Shown here: positions 38,963 through 55,433 of the stretch, piece by piece | How positions within the stretch are numbered: position 1 is the stretch's first letter | Layout of the letters: each line of letters begins with the position of its first letter | NCBI RefSeq assembly: GCF_024169245.1 | Contig: NZ_JALJWP010000001.1 | Span: forward strand, 4,961,501 to 5,025,500 | From: Pseudomonas koreensis | GTDB taxonomy: Bacteria > Pseudomonadota > Gammaproteobacteria > Pseudomonadales > Pseudomonadaceae | DNA length: 64,000 bases | Direction: 5' to 3' | The notes under the pieces: model-generated | The model's input: the letters and a program-made list of their open reading frames with translations, nothing else | What the model was told of the DNA's origin: nothing | Databases searched by the model: none | Position numbers and translations under genes: made by a program

Positions 38963-40219
38963 TTACATATGCGAAATCAACGCATCCCCAAACCCCGAAG
39001 ACGAAACCAGCTTGGCCCCATCCATCAAACGCTCGAAATCATAAGTAACAGTCTTCGCGCCGATCGCACCGTTGGTGCCCTTGATGATCAGGTCCGCCGC
39101 TTCAGTCCAGCCCATGTGACGCAACATCATCTCGGCCGAGAGGATCAGCGAGCCCGGGTTGACCTGATCCTTGCCGGCGTACTTCGGCGCGGTACCGTGG
39201 GTCGCTTCGAACATCGCCACGGTGTCCGACAGGTTGGCGCCCGGCGCAATGCCGATACCGCCCACTTCCGCGGCCAGGGCGTCAGACAGATAGTCGCCGT
39301 TGAGGTTAAGCGTAGCGATCACATCGTACTCGGCCGGGCGCAGCAGGATCTGCTGGAGCATGGCGTCGGCGATGGCGTCCTTGACCACAACGTTCTTGCC
39401 GGTTTTCGGGTTCTTGAACTGCATCCACGGGCCGCCATCGAGCAGGGTCGCGCCGAACTCTTCCGCCGCTACCTCGTAGGCCCATTCCTTGAAGGCACCT
39501 TCGGTGAACTTCATGATGTTGCCTTTGTGCACGATGGTCAGCGAGTCGCGGTCATTGTCGACCACGTATTGCAGAGCCTTGCGCGCCAGGCGCTTGGTGC
39601 CTTCGCGGGATACAGGCTTGACGCCAATGCCGCAGTTTTCGTCGAAACGGATCTTGGTGACGCCCATTTCTTCTTTAAGGAATTTGATGACCTTGGTGGC
39701 TTCCGGCGAACCGGCCTTCCATTCGATACCGGCGTAAATGTCTTCGGAGTTTTCGCGGAAGATGGTCATGTCGACATCGCCAGGCTTTTTCACCGGGCTT
39801 GGCACGCCTTCGAACCAGCGCACCGGGCGCAGGCAGACGTACAGGTCGAGCTGCTGACGCAGGGCCACGTTCAGCGAGCGGATACCGCCACCGACCGGAG
39901 TGGTCAGCGGGCCTTTGATGGAGACCACGTAATCCTTGACCGCGTCGAGGGTTTCCTGCGGCAGCCAGGTGTCCTGGTCATAAACCTGAGTGGCCTTTTC
40001 GCCGGCGTAGACTTCCATCCAGGAAATCTTGCGCTTGCCGCCGTAGGCCTTTTCAACAGCAGCATCGACAACCTTGATCATCACCGGACTGATGTCGACA
40101 CCAATACCGTCGCCTTCGATGAAGGGGATGATCGGGTTATCAGGAACATTGAGAGAATGGTCTGCATTGACAGTGATTTTGTCACCGACGGCTGGAACCT
40201 GAATCTTCTTGTAACCCAT
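38963..40219 (-). CDS. icd: NADP-dependent isocitrate dehydrogenase, dimeric type
   Basis: 418 residues, E. coli Icd type. The substrate loop contains [21 protein letters not shown] with the phosphorylatable serine region, the metal Asp residues are in [17 protein letters not shown], and the NADP site follows in [17 protein letters not shown]. Converts isocitrate to 2-oxoglutarate. AceK normally controls this form by phosphorylation; aceK is not in the window. Divergent from idh. Confidence 0.95.
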   Translation of the reverse strand: MGYKKIQVPAVGDKITVNADHSLNVPDNPIIPFIEGDGIGVDISPVMIKVVDAAVEKAYGGKRKISWMEVYAGEKATQVYDQDTWLPQETLDAVKDYVVSIKGPLTTPVGGGIRSLNVALRQQLDLYVCLRPVRWFEGVPSPVKKPGDVDMTIFRENSEDIYAGIEWKAGSPEATKVIKFLKEEMGVTKIRFDENCGIGVKPVSREGTKRLARKALQYVVDNDRDSLTIVHKGNIMKFTEGAFKEWAYEVAAEEFGATLLDGGPWMQFKNPKTGKNVVVKDAIADAMLQQILLRPAEYDVIATLNLNGDYLSDALAAEVGGIGIAPGANLSDTVAMFEATHGTAPKYAGKDQVNPGSLILSAEMMLRHMGWTEAADLIIKGTNGAIGAKTVTYDFERLMDGAKLVSSSGFGDALISHM

Positions 40220-42926
<2,707 letters not shown>

Positions 42927-42944
42927 GGTTGTAATGCGTTAAAC

Positions 42945-42976
42945 AAACCCCGGCCTTGTGCCGGGGTTTGTGTTTT
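42945..42976 (+). terminator. Terminator of idh
   Basis: AAACCCCGGC / GCCGGGGTTT with a five-base loop, followed by GTGTTTT, 19 bases after the stop. Confidence 0.88.
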
Positions 42977-42996
42977 CAGAATGCACGCAATTCCCT

Positions 42997-43086
42997 TGTG
43001 GGAGCGAGCTTGCTCGCGAATGCGGTTTATCATTCAAGGTCTTCATTGACTGACCCACCGCTTTCGCGAGCAAGCTCGCTCCCACA
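42997..43086. repeat. REPIN (GTGGGAGCGAGC family)
   Basis: Perfect 24-bp inward arms at 42997-43020 and 43063-43086, same sequence as the pair at 29182, with a 42-base spacer. Confidence 0.92.
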
Positions 43087-43122
43087 GTGTTCTCATTACA
43101 TTCTCAGAATTGAGGAAAATTT

Positions 43123-43569
43123 ATGGAATGGCTCCCCCACATCACCGTCGCTACCGTCGTCGAGGACAACGGTCGCTTCCTGATGGTCGAAGAACACAAA
43201 GGCGGCCGTAACGTGCTCAACCAGCCCGCCGGCCATCTCGACCCGGATGAAACCCTGATCGACGCGGCCATTCGCGAAACCCTCGAAGAAACCGGTTGGG
43301 ACGTCGAACCCACCGGGGTGATCGGCATTTATCTGTACACCGCACCGAGCAACGGCGTGACTTACCAGCGCGTGTGCTTCAGCGCCAAAGCCGTCCAGCA
43401 CCATCCGGATTACCAGCTCGACGACGGCATCCTCGGCGCCAAGTGGCTGACCCGTGACGAATTAATTGCCCAGCGCGACCACTGGCGCAGCGAGCTGATC
43501 ATCCGTTGCATCGACGATTATCTGGCGGGCAATCACTTCGGCCTCGAACTGATCCGCCCTTCTCTTTAG
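43123..43569 (+). CDS. NUDIX hydrolase, NudJ-like phosphatase
   Basis: 148 residues. Complete Nudix box GHLDPDETLIDAAIRETLEE+TGW (GX5EX7REUXEEXGU). Position just before mnmA and the overall sequence (PHITVATVVEDNGRFLMVEE opening) match NudJ/YmfB, which hydrolyses hydroxymethyl-pyrimidine pyrophosphate, thiamine pyrophosphate and nucleoside triphosphates. The physiological substrate here is inferred only from position. Confidence 0.88.
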   Translation: MEWLPHITVATVVEDNGRFLMVEEHKGGRNVLNQPAGHLDPDETLIDAAIRETLEETGWDVEPTGVIGIYLYTAPSNGVTYQRVCFSAKAVQHHPDYQLDDGILGAKWLTRDELIAQRDHWRSELIIRCIDDYLAGNHFGLELIRPSL

Positions 43570-43628
43570 CCTTGCGGCCGCGAGCCTGATAGAATCGCGC
43601 CCTTTTCCAAGACACTCATTGAATTCCT

Positions 43629-44753
43629 ATGCGTGATCCAGCCCCTTCTGACACATCCAAGAAGCGCGTCATTGTCGGCATGTCCGGCGGCGTGGACTCT
43701 TCCGTTTCCGCCCTTCTGCTGATCGAGCAAGGTTACGAAGTGGAAGGCCTGTTCATGAAGAACTGGGAAGAAGACGACGGAACGGAATACTGCACCGCCA
43801 TGGATGACCTGGCGGATGCGCAGGCTGTCTGCGACAAGATCGGCATCAAGTTGCACACCGCCAACTTCGCTGCCGAGTACTGGGACAACGTGTTCGAGCA
43901 CTTCCTCGCCGAATACAAGGCCGGGCGCACGCCGAACCCGGACATCCTGTGTAACCGCGAGATCAAGTTCAAAGCGTTCCTCGACTACGCAATGATGCTC
44001 GGCGCCGACCTGATCGCCACCGGCCACTACGTGCGCCGCCGCGATATCGATGGCCGCACCGAGCTGCTCAAGGGCCTCGATCCGAACAAGGATCAGAGCT
44101 ACTTCCTGCACGCCGTCGGCGGCGAGCAGATTGCCAAGACCCTGTTCCCGGTCGGCGAACTGGAAAAGCCTGAAGTCCGCGCGATTGCCGAGAAATATGA
44201 GCTGGCCACCGCCAAGAAGAAGGATTCCACCGGGATCTGCTTCATCGGCGAGCGCCGTTTCAGCGATTTCCTCAAGCAATACCTGCCGGCACAACCGGGC
44301 GAGATCAAGACCACCGAAGGCGAAGTCATCGGCCGTCATCACGGCTTGATGTACCACACCATCGGCCAGCGTCAGGGCCTCGGCATCGGCGGTTTGAAGG
44401 ACGCCGGTGACGAGCCCTGGTACGTGCTGCGCAAGGACCTGGAGAGCAACGAGCTGATCGTCGGCCAGGGCAACAACCATCCGTGGCTGTTCTCCAGCGC
44501 CCTGCTCGCTTCGGAAATCTACTGGGTCAACCCGATCGACCTGAGCCAGCCGCTGCGCCTGACGGCGAAAGTGCGCTACCGCCAGAGCGATCAGGCCTGC
44601 ACCCTGGAAAAAACCGCGGACGGCTATCGCGCCGTGTTCGACGAGCCGCAACGCGCGGTGACGCCGGGCCAGTCGGTGGTGTTCTATGACGGCGAAATTT
44701 GCCTCGGCGGCGGCGTGATCGAAGTGGCCGAGCCGTGGAGCGGCCAGGCATGA
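43629..44753 (+). CDS. mnmA: tRNA-uridine 2-sulfurtransferase
   Basis: 374 residues. P-loop GMSGGVDSS, catalytic cysteine in [12 protein letters not shown], second cysteine in [12 protein letters not shown], and the C-terminal beta-barrel. Thiolates wobble U34 of Lys, Glu and Gln tRNAs with sulfur brought by TusE. Overlaps hflD by ATGA, an order common in gamma-proteobacteria. Confidence 0.97.
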   Translation: MRDPAPSDTSKKRVIVGMSGGVDSSVSALLLIEQGYEVEGLFMKNWEEDDGTEYCTAMDDLADAQAVCDKIGIKLHTANFAAEYWDNVFEHFLAEYKAGRTPNPDILCNREIKFKAFLDYAMMLGADLIATGHYVRRRDIDGRTELLKGLDPNKDQSYFLHAVGGEQIAKTLFPVGELEKPEVRAIAEKYELATAKKKDSTGICFIGERRFSDFLKQYLPAQPGEIKTTEGEVIGRHHGLMYHTIGQRQGLGIGGLKDAGDEPWYVLRKDLESNELIVGQGNNHPWLFSSALLASEIYWVNPIDLSQPLRLTAKVRYRQSDQACTLEKTADGYRAVFDEPQRAVTPGQSVVFYDGEICLGGGVIEVAEPWSGQA

Positions 44754-45373
44754 GCCCGACTCAGGAGCAACTGACGGCGCTGGGCGGCGTGTTTCTCGCC
44801 GCCGTGCTGGTGGATCGCATCGCCAAGACCGGCCAGACCAACGAGGCCGGCCTGAGCTGCATGCTCGGCAGCCTGTTGGTGCGGGATCCGAAAGATACGC
44901 TGGACGTGTACGGTGGCGATGACATCAATCTGCGCGAGGGTTATCGCGCGCTGATTGGCGCCCTGGAGCGCGATCCGAGCACCTTGCAGCGCGAGCCGCT
45001 GCGCTATGCCCTGTCGATGCTCGGTCTTGAGCGGCAACTGGCCAAGCGTGACGACATGCTCGAGACGATTGCCAAACGCCTGCCGCAGATTCAGTCGCAG
45101 GTCGAGCATTTTGGCCCGGCCCACGAAAACGTCGTGGCCGCTTGCGGTGCGTTGTACCAGGACACGTTGAGCACCCTGCGCCAGCGCATTCAGGTGCACG
45201 GCGACATGCGCAACCTGCAGCAGCCGAGCAACGCCTCGAAGATCCGCGCCCTGCTCCTTGCCGGTATCCGCTCGGCGCGCCTGTGGCGACAGCTCGGCGG
45301 TCATCGCTGGCAGTTGGTGATCAGCCGCCGCAAGTTGCTCAAAGAGCTTTATCCGTTGATGCGCAGCGAATAA
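44750..45373 (+). CDS. hflD: High frequency lysogenisation protein HflD homolog
   Basis: 207 residues, all-helical. The core [15 protein letters not shown] and [21 protein letters not shown] are typical, as is a peripheral membrane association with no helix spanning. In E. coli it binds phage lambda CII and promotes its degradation. Translationally coupled to mnmA. Confidence 0.92.
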   Translation: MSPTQEQLTALGGVFLAAVLVDRIAKTGQTNEAGLSCMLGSLLVRDPKDTLDVYGGDDINLREGYRALIGALERDPSTLQREPLRYALSMLGLERQLAKRDDMLETIAKRLPQIQSQVEHFGPAHENVVAACGALYQDTLSTLRQRIQVHGDMRNLQQPSNASKIRALLLAGIRSARLWRQLGGHRWQLVISRRKLLKELYPLMRSE

Positions 45374-45412
45374 ACGCCGCGTCATGAAGGCTTTGTAGTC
45401 TGTAACGCGTAA

Positions 45413-46870
<1,458 letters not shown>

Positions 46871-46892
46871 TCGACCGTTTGCTCCGTTTGAG

Positions 46893-46917
46893 ACGCCCGG
46901 CCGCGCCGGGCGTTTTT
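46893..46917 (+). terminator. Terminator of purB
   Basis: ACGCCCGGC / GCCGGGCGT with a three-base loop and Ts. Confidence 0.93.
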
Positions 46918-46956
46918 ATTCCCGTCTGAAAAGTGCTTTTTTTCAATAGGTTACAT

Positions 46957-48126
46957 ATGAATTCCGATATTCCTCTTCAACTTCTGGGCGGCCTCACAGC
47001 ACGCGAATTCCTGCGCGATTACTGGCAGAAAAAACCGCTGCTGATCCGTCAGGCGATTCCTGACTTCGAAAGCCCGATCGACGCCGACGAACTGGCCGGC
47101 CTGGCCCTGGAAGAAGAAGTCGAATCGCGCCTGGTCATCGAGCACGGCGAGCGTCCGTGGGAACTGCGTCGCGGCCCGTTCGCCGAAGACGAGTTCAGCA
47201 AACTGCCGGAAAAAGAGTGGACCCTGCTGGTGCAGGCGGTCGACCAGTTCGTGCCGGAAGTCAGCGAGCTGCTGGAAAACTTCCGCTTCCTGCCGAGCTG
47301 GCGCGTCGACGACGTGATGATCAGCTTCGCCGCACCGGGTGGCAGCGTCGGCCCGCACTTCGACAACTACGATGTGTTCCTGCTGCAGGGCCACGGCAAG
47401 CGCAACTGGAAAATCGGCCAGATGTGCGACTCCGAGAGTCCGCTGCTGCAGCACGCCGACCTGCGCATCCTCGCCGAATTCCACGAGACCGAAGAGTGGG
47501 TGCTGGAGCCGGGTGACATGCTCTACCTGCCACCACGTCTGGCCCATTGCGGTGTCGCAGTCGACAACTGCATGACCTACTCGGTCGGCTTCCGCGCCCC
47601 AAGCGCCGCTGAAGTGCTGACCCACTTCACCGACTTCCTCAGCCAGTTCCTGACCGACGAAGAGCGCTACACCGATGCCGACGCCAAGCCGGCGGTCGAT
47701 CCGCACCAGATTCAACACGATGCGCTGGATCGCCTGAAAAGCCTGCTCGCCGAACACATGAGCGACGAGCGCCTGCTGCTGACCTGGTTCGGCCAGTACA
47801 TGACCGAGCCGCGTTATCCGGAGCTGGTGGTCGGCCCGGAAGACGTCGAAGAAGAAGACTTCCTCGCCGCCCTGCAGGACGGCGCTGTGCTGATCCGCAA
47901 CCCGAGCGCGCGCCTGGCCTGGTCGGAAGTCGATGACGATCTGCTGCTGTTCGCCAGCGGCCAGAGCCGTTACCTGCCGGGCAAGCTGCGCGAACTGCTG
48001 AAGCTGATCTGCGCCGCTGACGCCCTGCACGCCGATAACCTCGGCGAATGGCTGAGCGACGAAGACGGTCGCAGCCTGCTCTGCGAACTGGTCAAGCAAG
48101 GGAGCCTGGGGTTCGCCGATGAATAA
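46957..48126 (+). CDS. roxA: Ribosomal protein uL16 3-hydroxylase (JmjC)
   Basis: 389 residues. The JmjC core has the iron ligands H-x-D in GPHFDNYDVFLL and the distal His in LAHCGVAV; a substrate/dimer domain and a winged helix follow. A 2-oxoglutarate oxygenase that hydroxylates an arginine of ribosomal protein L16. It overlaps the following GNAT gene by eight bases, so the two are co-translated; whether the acetyltransferase also acts on the ribosome is unknown. Confidence 0.93.
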   Translation: MNSDIPLQLLGGLTAREFLRDYWQKKPLLIRQAIPDFESPIDADELAGLALEEEVESRLVIEHGERPWELRRGPFAEDEFSKLPEKEWTLLVQAVDQFVPEVSELLENFRFLPSWRVDDVMISFAAPGGSVGPHFDNYDVFLLQGHGKRNWKIGQMCDSESPLLQHADLRILAEFHETEEWVLEPGDMLYLPPRLAHCGVAVDNCMTYSVGFRAPSAAEVLTHFTDFLSQFLTDEERYTDADAKPAVDPHQIQHDALDRLKSLLAEHMSDERLLLTWFGQYMTEPRYPELVVGPEDVEEEDFLAALQDGAVLIRNPSARLAWSEVDDDLLLFASGQSRYLPGKLRELLKLICAADALHADNLGEWLSDEDGRSLLCELVKQGSLGFADE

Positions 48127-48544
48127 AATTCGCGTTCGTGTCGCAGACTGGCAGAAGGATATCGCCGAGATCCGGCGCATTCGTGAAACGGTGTTCATCG
48201 GCGAACAATCGGTGCCACCCGAGCTTGAGTGGGACGCGGATGACGCGACCGCCGTGCATTTTCTGGCGTTCGAAGGCGACTTCCCGATCGGCACGGCGCG
48301 ACTGTTGCCCGATGGGCATATCGGCCGGGTGTCGGTGCTGAAAGACTGGCGCGGGATGAGGGTCGGTGACGCGCTGATGCAAGCAGTCATCGCCGAAGCC
48401 GAAGCACGCGGTTTGAAGCAACAGAAGCTCAGCGCTCAGGTGCAGGCCACGGCGTTCTATGAACGCCTGGGCTTCAGCCTGGTCAGTGAGGAATTCCTGG
48501 AAGCCGGGATTCCGCATGTCGACATGGTTCGGCATTCGGCCTGA
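48119..48544 (+). CDS. GNAT family N-acetyltransferase (ElaA-like)
   Basis: 141 residues. Acetyl-CoA loop region DWRGMRVGDALMQAV and the ATAFYERLGFSLVSEEFLEAG end. The IRRIRETVFIGEQSVPPELE front with a following DATAVHFLAF is the ElaA/YjcF layout. Acceptor unknown. Eight-base overlap with roxA. Confidence 0.85.
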   Translation: MNKIRVRVADWQKDIAEIRRIRETVFIGEQSVPPELEWDADDATAVHFLAFEGDFPIGTARLLPDGHIGRVSVLKDWRGMRVGDALMQAVIAEAEARGLKQQKLSAQVQATAFYERLGFSLVSEEFLEAGIPHVDMVRHSA

Positions 48545-48559
48545 TACCGAGGCGCGGCC

Positions 48560-48652
48560 TTCGCGAGCAGGCTCGCTCCCACAGTAGATCTGCGGTGGAC
48601 ACATATTTTGTGTCAGAAAGAGATCCAGTGTGGGAGCGAGCCTGCTCGCGAA
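48560..48652. repeat. REPIN (GTGGGAGCGAGC family), outward arms
   Basis: TTCGCGAGCAGGCTCGCTCC+CACA (48560-48583) and TGTGGGAGCGAGCCTGCTCG+CGAA (48629-48652), perfect complements with a 45-base spacer. Confidence 0.92.
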
Positions 48653-48787
48653 AAGGCCCTTGAGAACACCACTAACCGCCCCGGCATTCAACGATGTCGG
48701 GGCGTTTTGCTGTCTACGATTCAACTTGCCCCACCGCGGGCCGACAAACTGGCAATATCAAGCCTTTCGAACGCGGAGATAACGGAC

Positions 48788-49549
48788 ATGTCCCTACGCA
48801 CCCTGCTCACCACCCTGCTGCTCGGTTGCAGTTTTTCGGTGCTGGCAGCCACAGAAATCGTCCCTCTCAAATACCACACCAGCGCCGACATGCTGCCAGT
48901 GGCGCAGGACTTCATCGGTCACGACGGCCAGGTCAGCGCTTACGGCAACCAACTGATCGTCAAGGCCGAGCCGGGCAAGATTCAGGAGTTGAAGGATTTG
49001 CTGGCGCAACTCGACACCGCGCCCAAGCGCTTGCTGATCACCGTCGACACCAACGAAAACAATGGCCGTGGCGACGAAGGCTACTCGGTCAATGGTGCCC
49101 AGCCGAACCAGACCCGGATCATCAGTCGCAGCACCACCAGCCGCAACGGCGGCGTCCAGCAAGTGCAGACCAGTGAAGGTACTCCGGCGCTGATCCAGGT
49201 CGGCCAGAGTGTGCCGATCACCAACACCCAGAGCGATTCCTACGGTGGTTACAGCAGCGAGACCCAATACCGCAACGTCACCCAGGGTTTCTACGTCACC
49301 GCCAGCGTCACCGGCGAGACCGTTCATCTGGCAATCAGTACCAACCGTGACCGCATGAGCCAGGAACGTCCCGATGTAGTGAACGTTCAGAGTACCGACA
49401 CAACCGTCACCGGACGCCTCGGTGAGTGGATCACCCTCGCCGGCGTCAACAGCCAGACTCAGGCCGATAAACAGGGCCTGACCCGCAGCTACTCGACTCA
49501 AGGCCGGGATGACATGACCTTGCGGGTCAAAGTCGACACGCTGGACTAA
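48788..49549 (+). CDS. Exported orphan secretin-domain protein
   Basis: 253 residues with a Sec signal (about 1-20). Residues about 22-80 form an N1/N-type secretin subdomain (EIVPLKYHTSADMLPVAQDF ... GKIQELKDLLAQLDTAPKRLLITVDT); the later part (about 110-253) resembles the start of the secretin barrel (GTPALIQVGQSVPITNTQSD; QGFYVTASVTGETVHLAIST). The full outer-membrane barrel is absent. No secretion, pilus or phage genes lie nearby, so it is not part of a local secretion system. Family name uncertain. Confidence 0.78.
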   Translation: MSLRTLLTTLLLGCSFSVLAATEIVPLKYHTSADMLPVAQDFIGHDGQVSAYGNQLIVKAEPGKIQELKDLLAQLDTAPKRLLITVDTNENNGRGDEGYSVNGAQPNQTRIISRSTTSRNGGVQQVQTSEGTPALIQVGQSVPITNTQSDSYGGYSSETQYRNVTQGFYVTASVTGETVHLAISTNRDRMSQERPDVVNVQSTDTTVTGRLGEWITLAGVNSQTQADKQGLTRSYSTQGRDDMTLRVKVDTLD

Positions 49550-50024
49550 AGCACCGAAAACTGACTGATTAGTCGTATCAGACTAAAGATGTAGTGCTTG
49601 AAAAAAAGCACTACAAAACGTTTGACGGGGTAAAAAAGCGAAGGCATGATGGCCTCGCTCCCGCTAATCAGAGGCCCTGGCAAGGGCCTTCGAAGCGCCG
49701 TTCGCACCTACCCTGCGAGCCGTTTCGTGTCTGTACCGCCCACAAGGTGTGTTTGACGAGGTTGCCGACTGGAACGAAGTTGTCCCGAGGGACGGAAGCG
49801 TATTTAGGTAACCCGGCTTCACGCTGTTGTCCGTATAAAGGCCCACGACGCCCGCATGCGCCCCGCAGTCCGCCACTACCTGCTCACTTCCCCTCGAGCC
49901 CATCGTTCATCCCGTCGCCTACCCCGCCGAATCCGACTTGACCACCTAAGCTTCTGGTCAGCGAGCGCAGGAATTTTCCACCGCAGAACAACTTTTCATA
50001 AAAGACGCGACGAGGTTTATCTCC
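49550..50024. promoter_or_regulatory. Leader region before aceA with two strong hairpins
   Basis: 475 bases without a gene. It contains TGTAGTGCTT-GAAAAA-AAGCACTACA (49590-49615) and AGGCCCT-GGCA-AGGGCCT (49672-49689). The first may end the secretin-domain transcript, though it lacks a T tract on that strand. The aceA promoter must be here; glyoxylate-shunt genes are normally induced on C2 carbon sources. I see no convincing operator. Confidence 0.5.
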
Positions 50025-51350
50025 ATGGCACTGACACGCGAACAGCAAATTGCAGCCCTCGAAAAAGACTGGGCCGAGAACCCGCGCTGGAAAGGCGTGA
50101 CTCGCACTTACTCCGCTGCTGACGTGGTCCGTCTGCGTGGCTCGGTTCAGCCTGAGCACACCTTCGCGAAGATGGGCGCCGAGAAGCTGTGGAACCTGGT
50201 CACCCAGGGTGCCAAGCCGTCCTTCCGTCCAGAGAAAGATTTCGTCAACTGCATGGGCGCCCTGACCGGCGGCCAGGCTGTTCAGCAGGTTAAAGCCGGT
50301 ATCCAGGCGATCTACCTGTCCGGCTGGCAGGTGGCTGCGGACAACAACTCCGCAGAATCGATGTACCCGGATCAGTCGCTGTACCCGGTGGACTCGGTGC
50401 CAACCGTGGTCAAGCGCATCAACAACTCGTTCCGTCGTGCCGACCAGATCCAGTGGAAAGCTGGCAAGAACCCGGGCGATGTAGGCTACATCGACTACTT
50501 CGCGCCAATCGTTGCAGACGCTGAGGCCGGTTTCGGCGGCGTACTCAACGCTTACGAACTGATGAAGAGCATGATCGAAGCAGGCGCCGCCGGCGTTCAC
50601 TTCGAAGACCAACTGGCTTCGGTGAAGAAATGCGGCCACATGGGCGGCAAGGTTCTGGTGCCAACCCAGGAAGCCGTACAGAAGCTGACCGCTGCCCGTC
50701 TGGCCGCTGACGTTGCCGGTACGCCGACCATCATTCTGGCCCGCACCGACGCCAACGCGGCAGACCTGCTGACTTCCGACTGCGACCCGTACGATCAGCC
50801 ATTCGTAACTGGCGAGCGCACCCAGGAAGGTTTCTACAAGGTACGTGCCGGCCTGGACCAAGCGATCGCCCGTGGCCTGGCTTACGCGCCGTACGCCGAC
50901 CTGATCTGGTGCGAAACTGCCAAGCCGGATCTGGACGAAGCCCGTCGCTTCGCTGAAGCGATCAAGAAGGAATACCCGGACCAGCTGCTGTCGTACAACT
51001 GCTCGCCTTCTTTCAACTGGAAGAAGAACCTGGACGACGCGACCATCGCCAAGTTCCAGCGCGAACTGTCCGCCATGGGCTACAAGCACCAGTTCATCAC
51101 CCTGGCCGGCATTCACAACATGTGGCACAGCATGTTCAACCTGGCGCACGACTACGCCCGCAACGACATGACGGCCTACGTGAAGCTGCAAGAGCAGGAA
51201 TTCGCTGACGCCGCCAAAGGCTACACCTTTGTGGCGCACCAGCAGGAAGTGGGCACCGGCTACTTCGACGACATGACCACCGTGATCCAGGGCGGCTCGT
51301 CCTCGGTGACCGCGCTGACCGGTTCGACCGAAGAAGAACAGTTCCACTGA
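50025..51350 (+). CDS. aceA: Isocitrate lyase
   Basis: 441 residues. Catalytic [14 protein letters not shown] loop, metal and substrate sites in [15 protein letters not shown] and the [14 protein letters not shown] segment. It splits isocitrate into succinate and glyoxylate, competing with Icd and Idh encoded about 10 kb away. The length corresponds to the shorter isoform found in E. coli-type lyases. No aceB or aceK adjacent. Confidence 0.96.
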   Translation: MALTREQQIAALEKDWAENPRWKGVTRTYSAADVVRLRGSVQPEHTFAKMGAEKLWNLVTQGAKPSFRPEKDFVNCMGALTGGQAVQQVKAGIQAIYLSGWQVAADNNSAESMYPDQSLYPVDSVPTVVKRINNSFRRADQIQWKAGKNPGDVGYIDYFAPIVADAEAGFGGVLNAYELMKSMIEAGAAGVHFEDQLASVKKCGHMGGKVLVPTQEAVQKLTAARLAADVAGTPTIILARTDANAADLLTSDCDPYDQPFVTGERTQEGFYKVRAGLDQAIARGLAYAPYADLIWCETAKPDLDEARRFAEAIKKEYPDQLLSYNCSPSFNWKKNLDDATIAKFQRELSAMGYKHQFITLAGIHNMWHSMFNLAHDYARNDMTAYVKLQEQEFADAAKGYTFVAHQQEVGTGYFDDMTTVIQGGSSSVTALTGSTEEEQFH

Positions 51351-51416
51351 TAGCGCTTCGCTGAGCAAACGGCCTTTGCGGATCGAATAAAAGCTAACCG
51401 CAGAGCCGCAAAACTG

Positions 51417-51448
51417 ACGCCCCGACTGGATCGGGGCGTTTTTTTTTG
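51417..51448 (+). terminator. Terminator of aceA
   Basis: ACGCCCCGA / TCGGGGCGT with a five-base loop followed by nine Ts. Confidence 0.95.
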
Positions 51449-51472
51449 CCTGGGGAAATCGATTCGCGCAGT

Positions 51473-51555
51473 GTAGGAGCTGCCGAAGGCTGCGATCTTT
51501 TGATCTTGCCCCTCAAAAGCAAAATCAAAAGATCGCAGCCTTCGGCAGCTCCTAC
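51473..51555. repeat. REPIN (GCTGCCGAAGGC family)
   Basis: Perfect 32-bp arms at 51473-51504 and 51524-51555, same arm sequence as at 21030, with a 19-base spacer. Confidence 0.92.
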
Positions 51556-51980
51556 AGGGGATCTGCGGCGTCAGCGCGAAACATTGATCTGAAGCGGTAC
51601 AAGCGTCAGAAATTTCCGCTAAAACCGTAGGCCTCGCTACTTGCAGTAACGCGCAAGTAAGACAACTTCCCAACCACTCACTCGTTAAACAGTTACAAAA
51701 CCACCGCAAACGATATCAATTATCATTCAGCGGCAACTATGTTCGTTACAAACCCTACAAAACATAATTGATGGAAACCCGGCTAATGCCCGCAACGCAT
51801 GGGCCGCAGGGCTGTGAGCAAGCGCTATGTCCTTAATCCGGTAAATAATTTCGCCTTTGGAATTTTACTTGCCGGGTGTTTAGCCATAAAATCAGCCAGA
51901 TTGATTGCTGCGACATATCGTCACTGCCTTATTTCTTTATCAAGCTCAGAGACCTTTGCTCTCTGTTAAGGATTACCAGC
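51556..51980 (+). promoter_or_regulatory. Upstream region of the nuo operon
   Basis: 425 bases without a gene, AT-richer than the surroundings, and the only place for the main nuo promoter. GATATCAATTATCATT (51712-51727) has partial likeness to a Fur box (about 12 of 19 positions by my alignment). No clear minus-35/minus-10 pair stands out. Confidence 0.45.
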
Positions 51981-52394
51981 ATGCCCGAAGCGACAGGACT
52001 CATGGCCCACAACTGGGGCTTTGCCATTTTCCTTCTGGGTGTCGTCGGCCTGTGTGCCTTCATGCTTGGCGTCTCCAGCCTCCTCGGGTCAAAAGCCTGG
52101 GGTCGCAGCAAAAATGAACCGTTCGAGTCGGGCATGCTACCTACCGGTGGCGCCCGCTTGCGGCTCTCAGCCAAATTCTATCTGGTCGCGATGCTCTTCG
52201 TGATCTTCGATATCGAAGCCCTCTTTCTCTTTGCATGGTCTGTGTCCGTCCGCGAAAGCGGCTGGACCGGATTCGTCGAAGCTCTCGTTTTCATAGCAAT
52301 TCTGTTGGCAGGTCTTGTCTACCTGTTCCGAGTGGGCGCCCTTGACTGGGCTCCGGAAGCTCGTCGCAAGCGGCAGGCGAAGCTGAAACAATGA
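51981..52394 (+). CDS. nuoA: NADH-quinone oxidoreductase subunit A
   Basis: 137 residues, three membrane helices with the conserved loop [20 protein letters not shown] and [21 protein letters not shown]. Membrane-arm subunit at the quinone site. First gene of the operon. Confidence 0.96.
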   Translation: MPEATGLMAHNWGFAIFLLGVVGLCAFMLGVSSLLGSKAWGRSKNEPFESGMLPTGGARLRLSAKFYLVAMLFVIFDIEALFLFAWSVSVRESGWTGFVEALVFIAILLAGLVYLFRVGALDWAPEARRKRQAKLKQ

Positions 52395-52404
52395 GGCTTT
52401 GGCA

Positions 52405-53079
52405 ATGCAATACAATCTCACCAGGATCGACCCCGATGCTCCTAACGAGCAGTATCCGATTGGCCAGCGGGAAACCGTTGCCGATCCGTTAGAAGATCAA
52501 GTCCACAAGAACATTTTCATGGGCAAGCTGGAAGACGTGCTGAGTGGCGCGGTCAACTGGGGACGTAAAAACTCCCTGTGGCCGTACAACTTCGGCCTGT
52601 CGTGCTGCTACGTGGAAATGACCACCGCCTTCACGGCGCCCCACGACATCGCGCGCTTTGGCGCCGAAGTGATCCGGGCCTCGCCGCGTCAGGCCGACTT
52701 CATGGTTATCGCCGGTACCTGCTTCATCAAGATGGCGCCGATCATTCAGCGTCTCTACGAGCAAATGCTCGAACCGAAATGGGTCATCTCCATGGGTTCG
52801 TGCGCCAACTCCGGCGGCATGTACGACATCTACTCCGTGGTTCAAGGCGTAGACAAGTTCCTGCCCGTGGACGTCTACGTACCTGGCTGCCCGCCCCGTC
52901 CGGAAGCATTTCTGCAAGGCTTGATGCTGCTGCAGGAATCGATTGGACAGGAGCGTCGTCCGCTTTCCTGGGTCGTTGGTGATCAAGGCGTCTATCGCGC
53001 CGACATGCCTTCGCAGAAGGAACAGCGCCGCGAACAGCGAATCGCAGTCACCAACCTGCGCAGCCCTGACGAAGTCTGA
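52405..53079 (+). CDS. nuoB: NADH-quinone oxidoreductase subunit B
   Basis: 224 residues. All ligands of cluster N2 are visible: the tandem cysteines in GLSCCYVEM, then GTCFIKM-type [10 protein letters not shown] and [12 protein letters not shown]. Passes electrons to quinone. The C-terminal extension after residue 185 is as in other pseudomonads. Confidence 0.97.
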   Translation: MQYNLTRIDPDAPNEQYPIGQRETVADPLEDQVHKNIFMGKLEDVLSGAVNWGRKNSLWPYNFGLSCCYVEMTTAFTAPHDIARFGAEVIRASPRQADFMVIAGTCFIKMAPIIQRLYEQMLEPKWVISMGSCANSGGMYDIYSVVQGVDKFLPVDVYVPGCPPRPEAFLQGLMLLQESIGQERRPLSWVVGDQGVYRADMPSQKEQRREQRIAVTNLRSPDEV

Positions 53080-54933
<1,854 letters not shown>

Positions 54934-54935
54934 GC

Positions 54936-55433
54936 ATGAACAGCACGCTTATCCAGACAGACCGTTTCACCTTGAGTGAAACCGAGCGCTCGGCCATCGA
55001 GCACGAGCTGCATCACTACGAAGACCCGCGCGCGGCGTCGATCGAAGCCCTGAAGATCGTTCAGAAGGAACGCGGCTGGGTGCCGGACGGCGCCCTGTAC
55101 GCGATCGGTGAGATCCTCGGCATTCCCGCCAGCGACGTTGAAGGCGTGGCGACGTTCTACAGCCAGATCTTCCGTCAGCCGGTCGGCCGCCACATCATTC
55201 GCGTCTGCGACAGCATGGTCTGCTACATCGGCGGCCACGAGTCGGTGGTCAGCGAAATCCAGAACAATCTGGGCATCGGCCTGGGTCAGACCACCGCCGA
55301 CGGTCGTTTCACCCTGCTGCCTGTCTGCTGCCTCGGCAACTGCGACAAGGCACCGGCGCTGATGATCGACGACGACACCTTTGGCGACGTGCAGCCTGCC
55401 GGCGTGGCCAAACTGCTCGAGGGCTACGTATGA
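54936..55433 (+). CDS. nuoE: NADH-quinone oxidoreductase subunit E
   Basis: 165 residues. The 2Fe-2S N1a ligands are in [12 protein letters not shown] (C-x4-C) and [13 protein letters not shown]. Peripheral-arm subunit. Two bases after nuoCD; overlaps nuoF by ATGA. Confidence 0.96.
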   Translation: MNSTLIQTDRFTLSETERSAIEHELHHYEDPRAASIEALKIVQKERGWVPDGALYAIGEILGIPASDVEGVATFYSQIFRQPVGRHIIRVCDSMVCYIGGHESVVSEIQNNLGIGLGQTTADGRFTLLPVCCLGNCDKAPALMIDDDTFGDVQPAGVAKLLEGYV

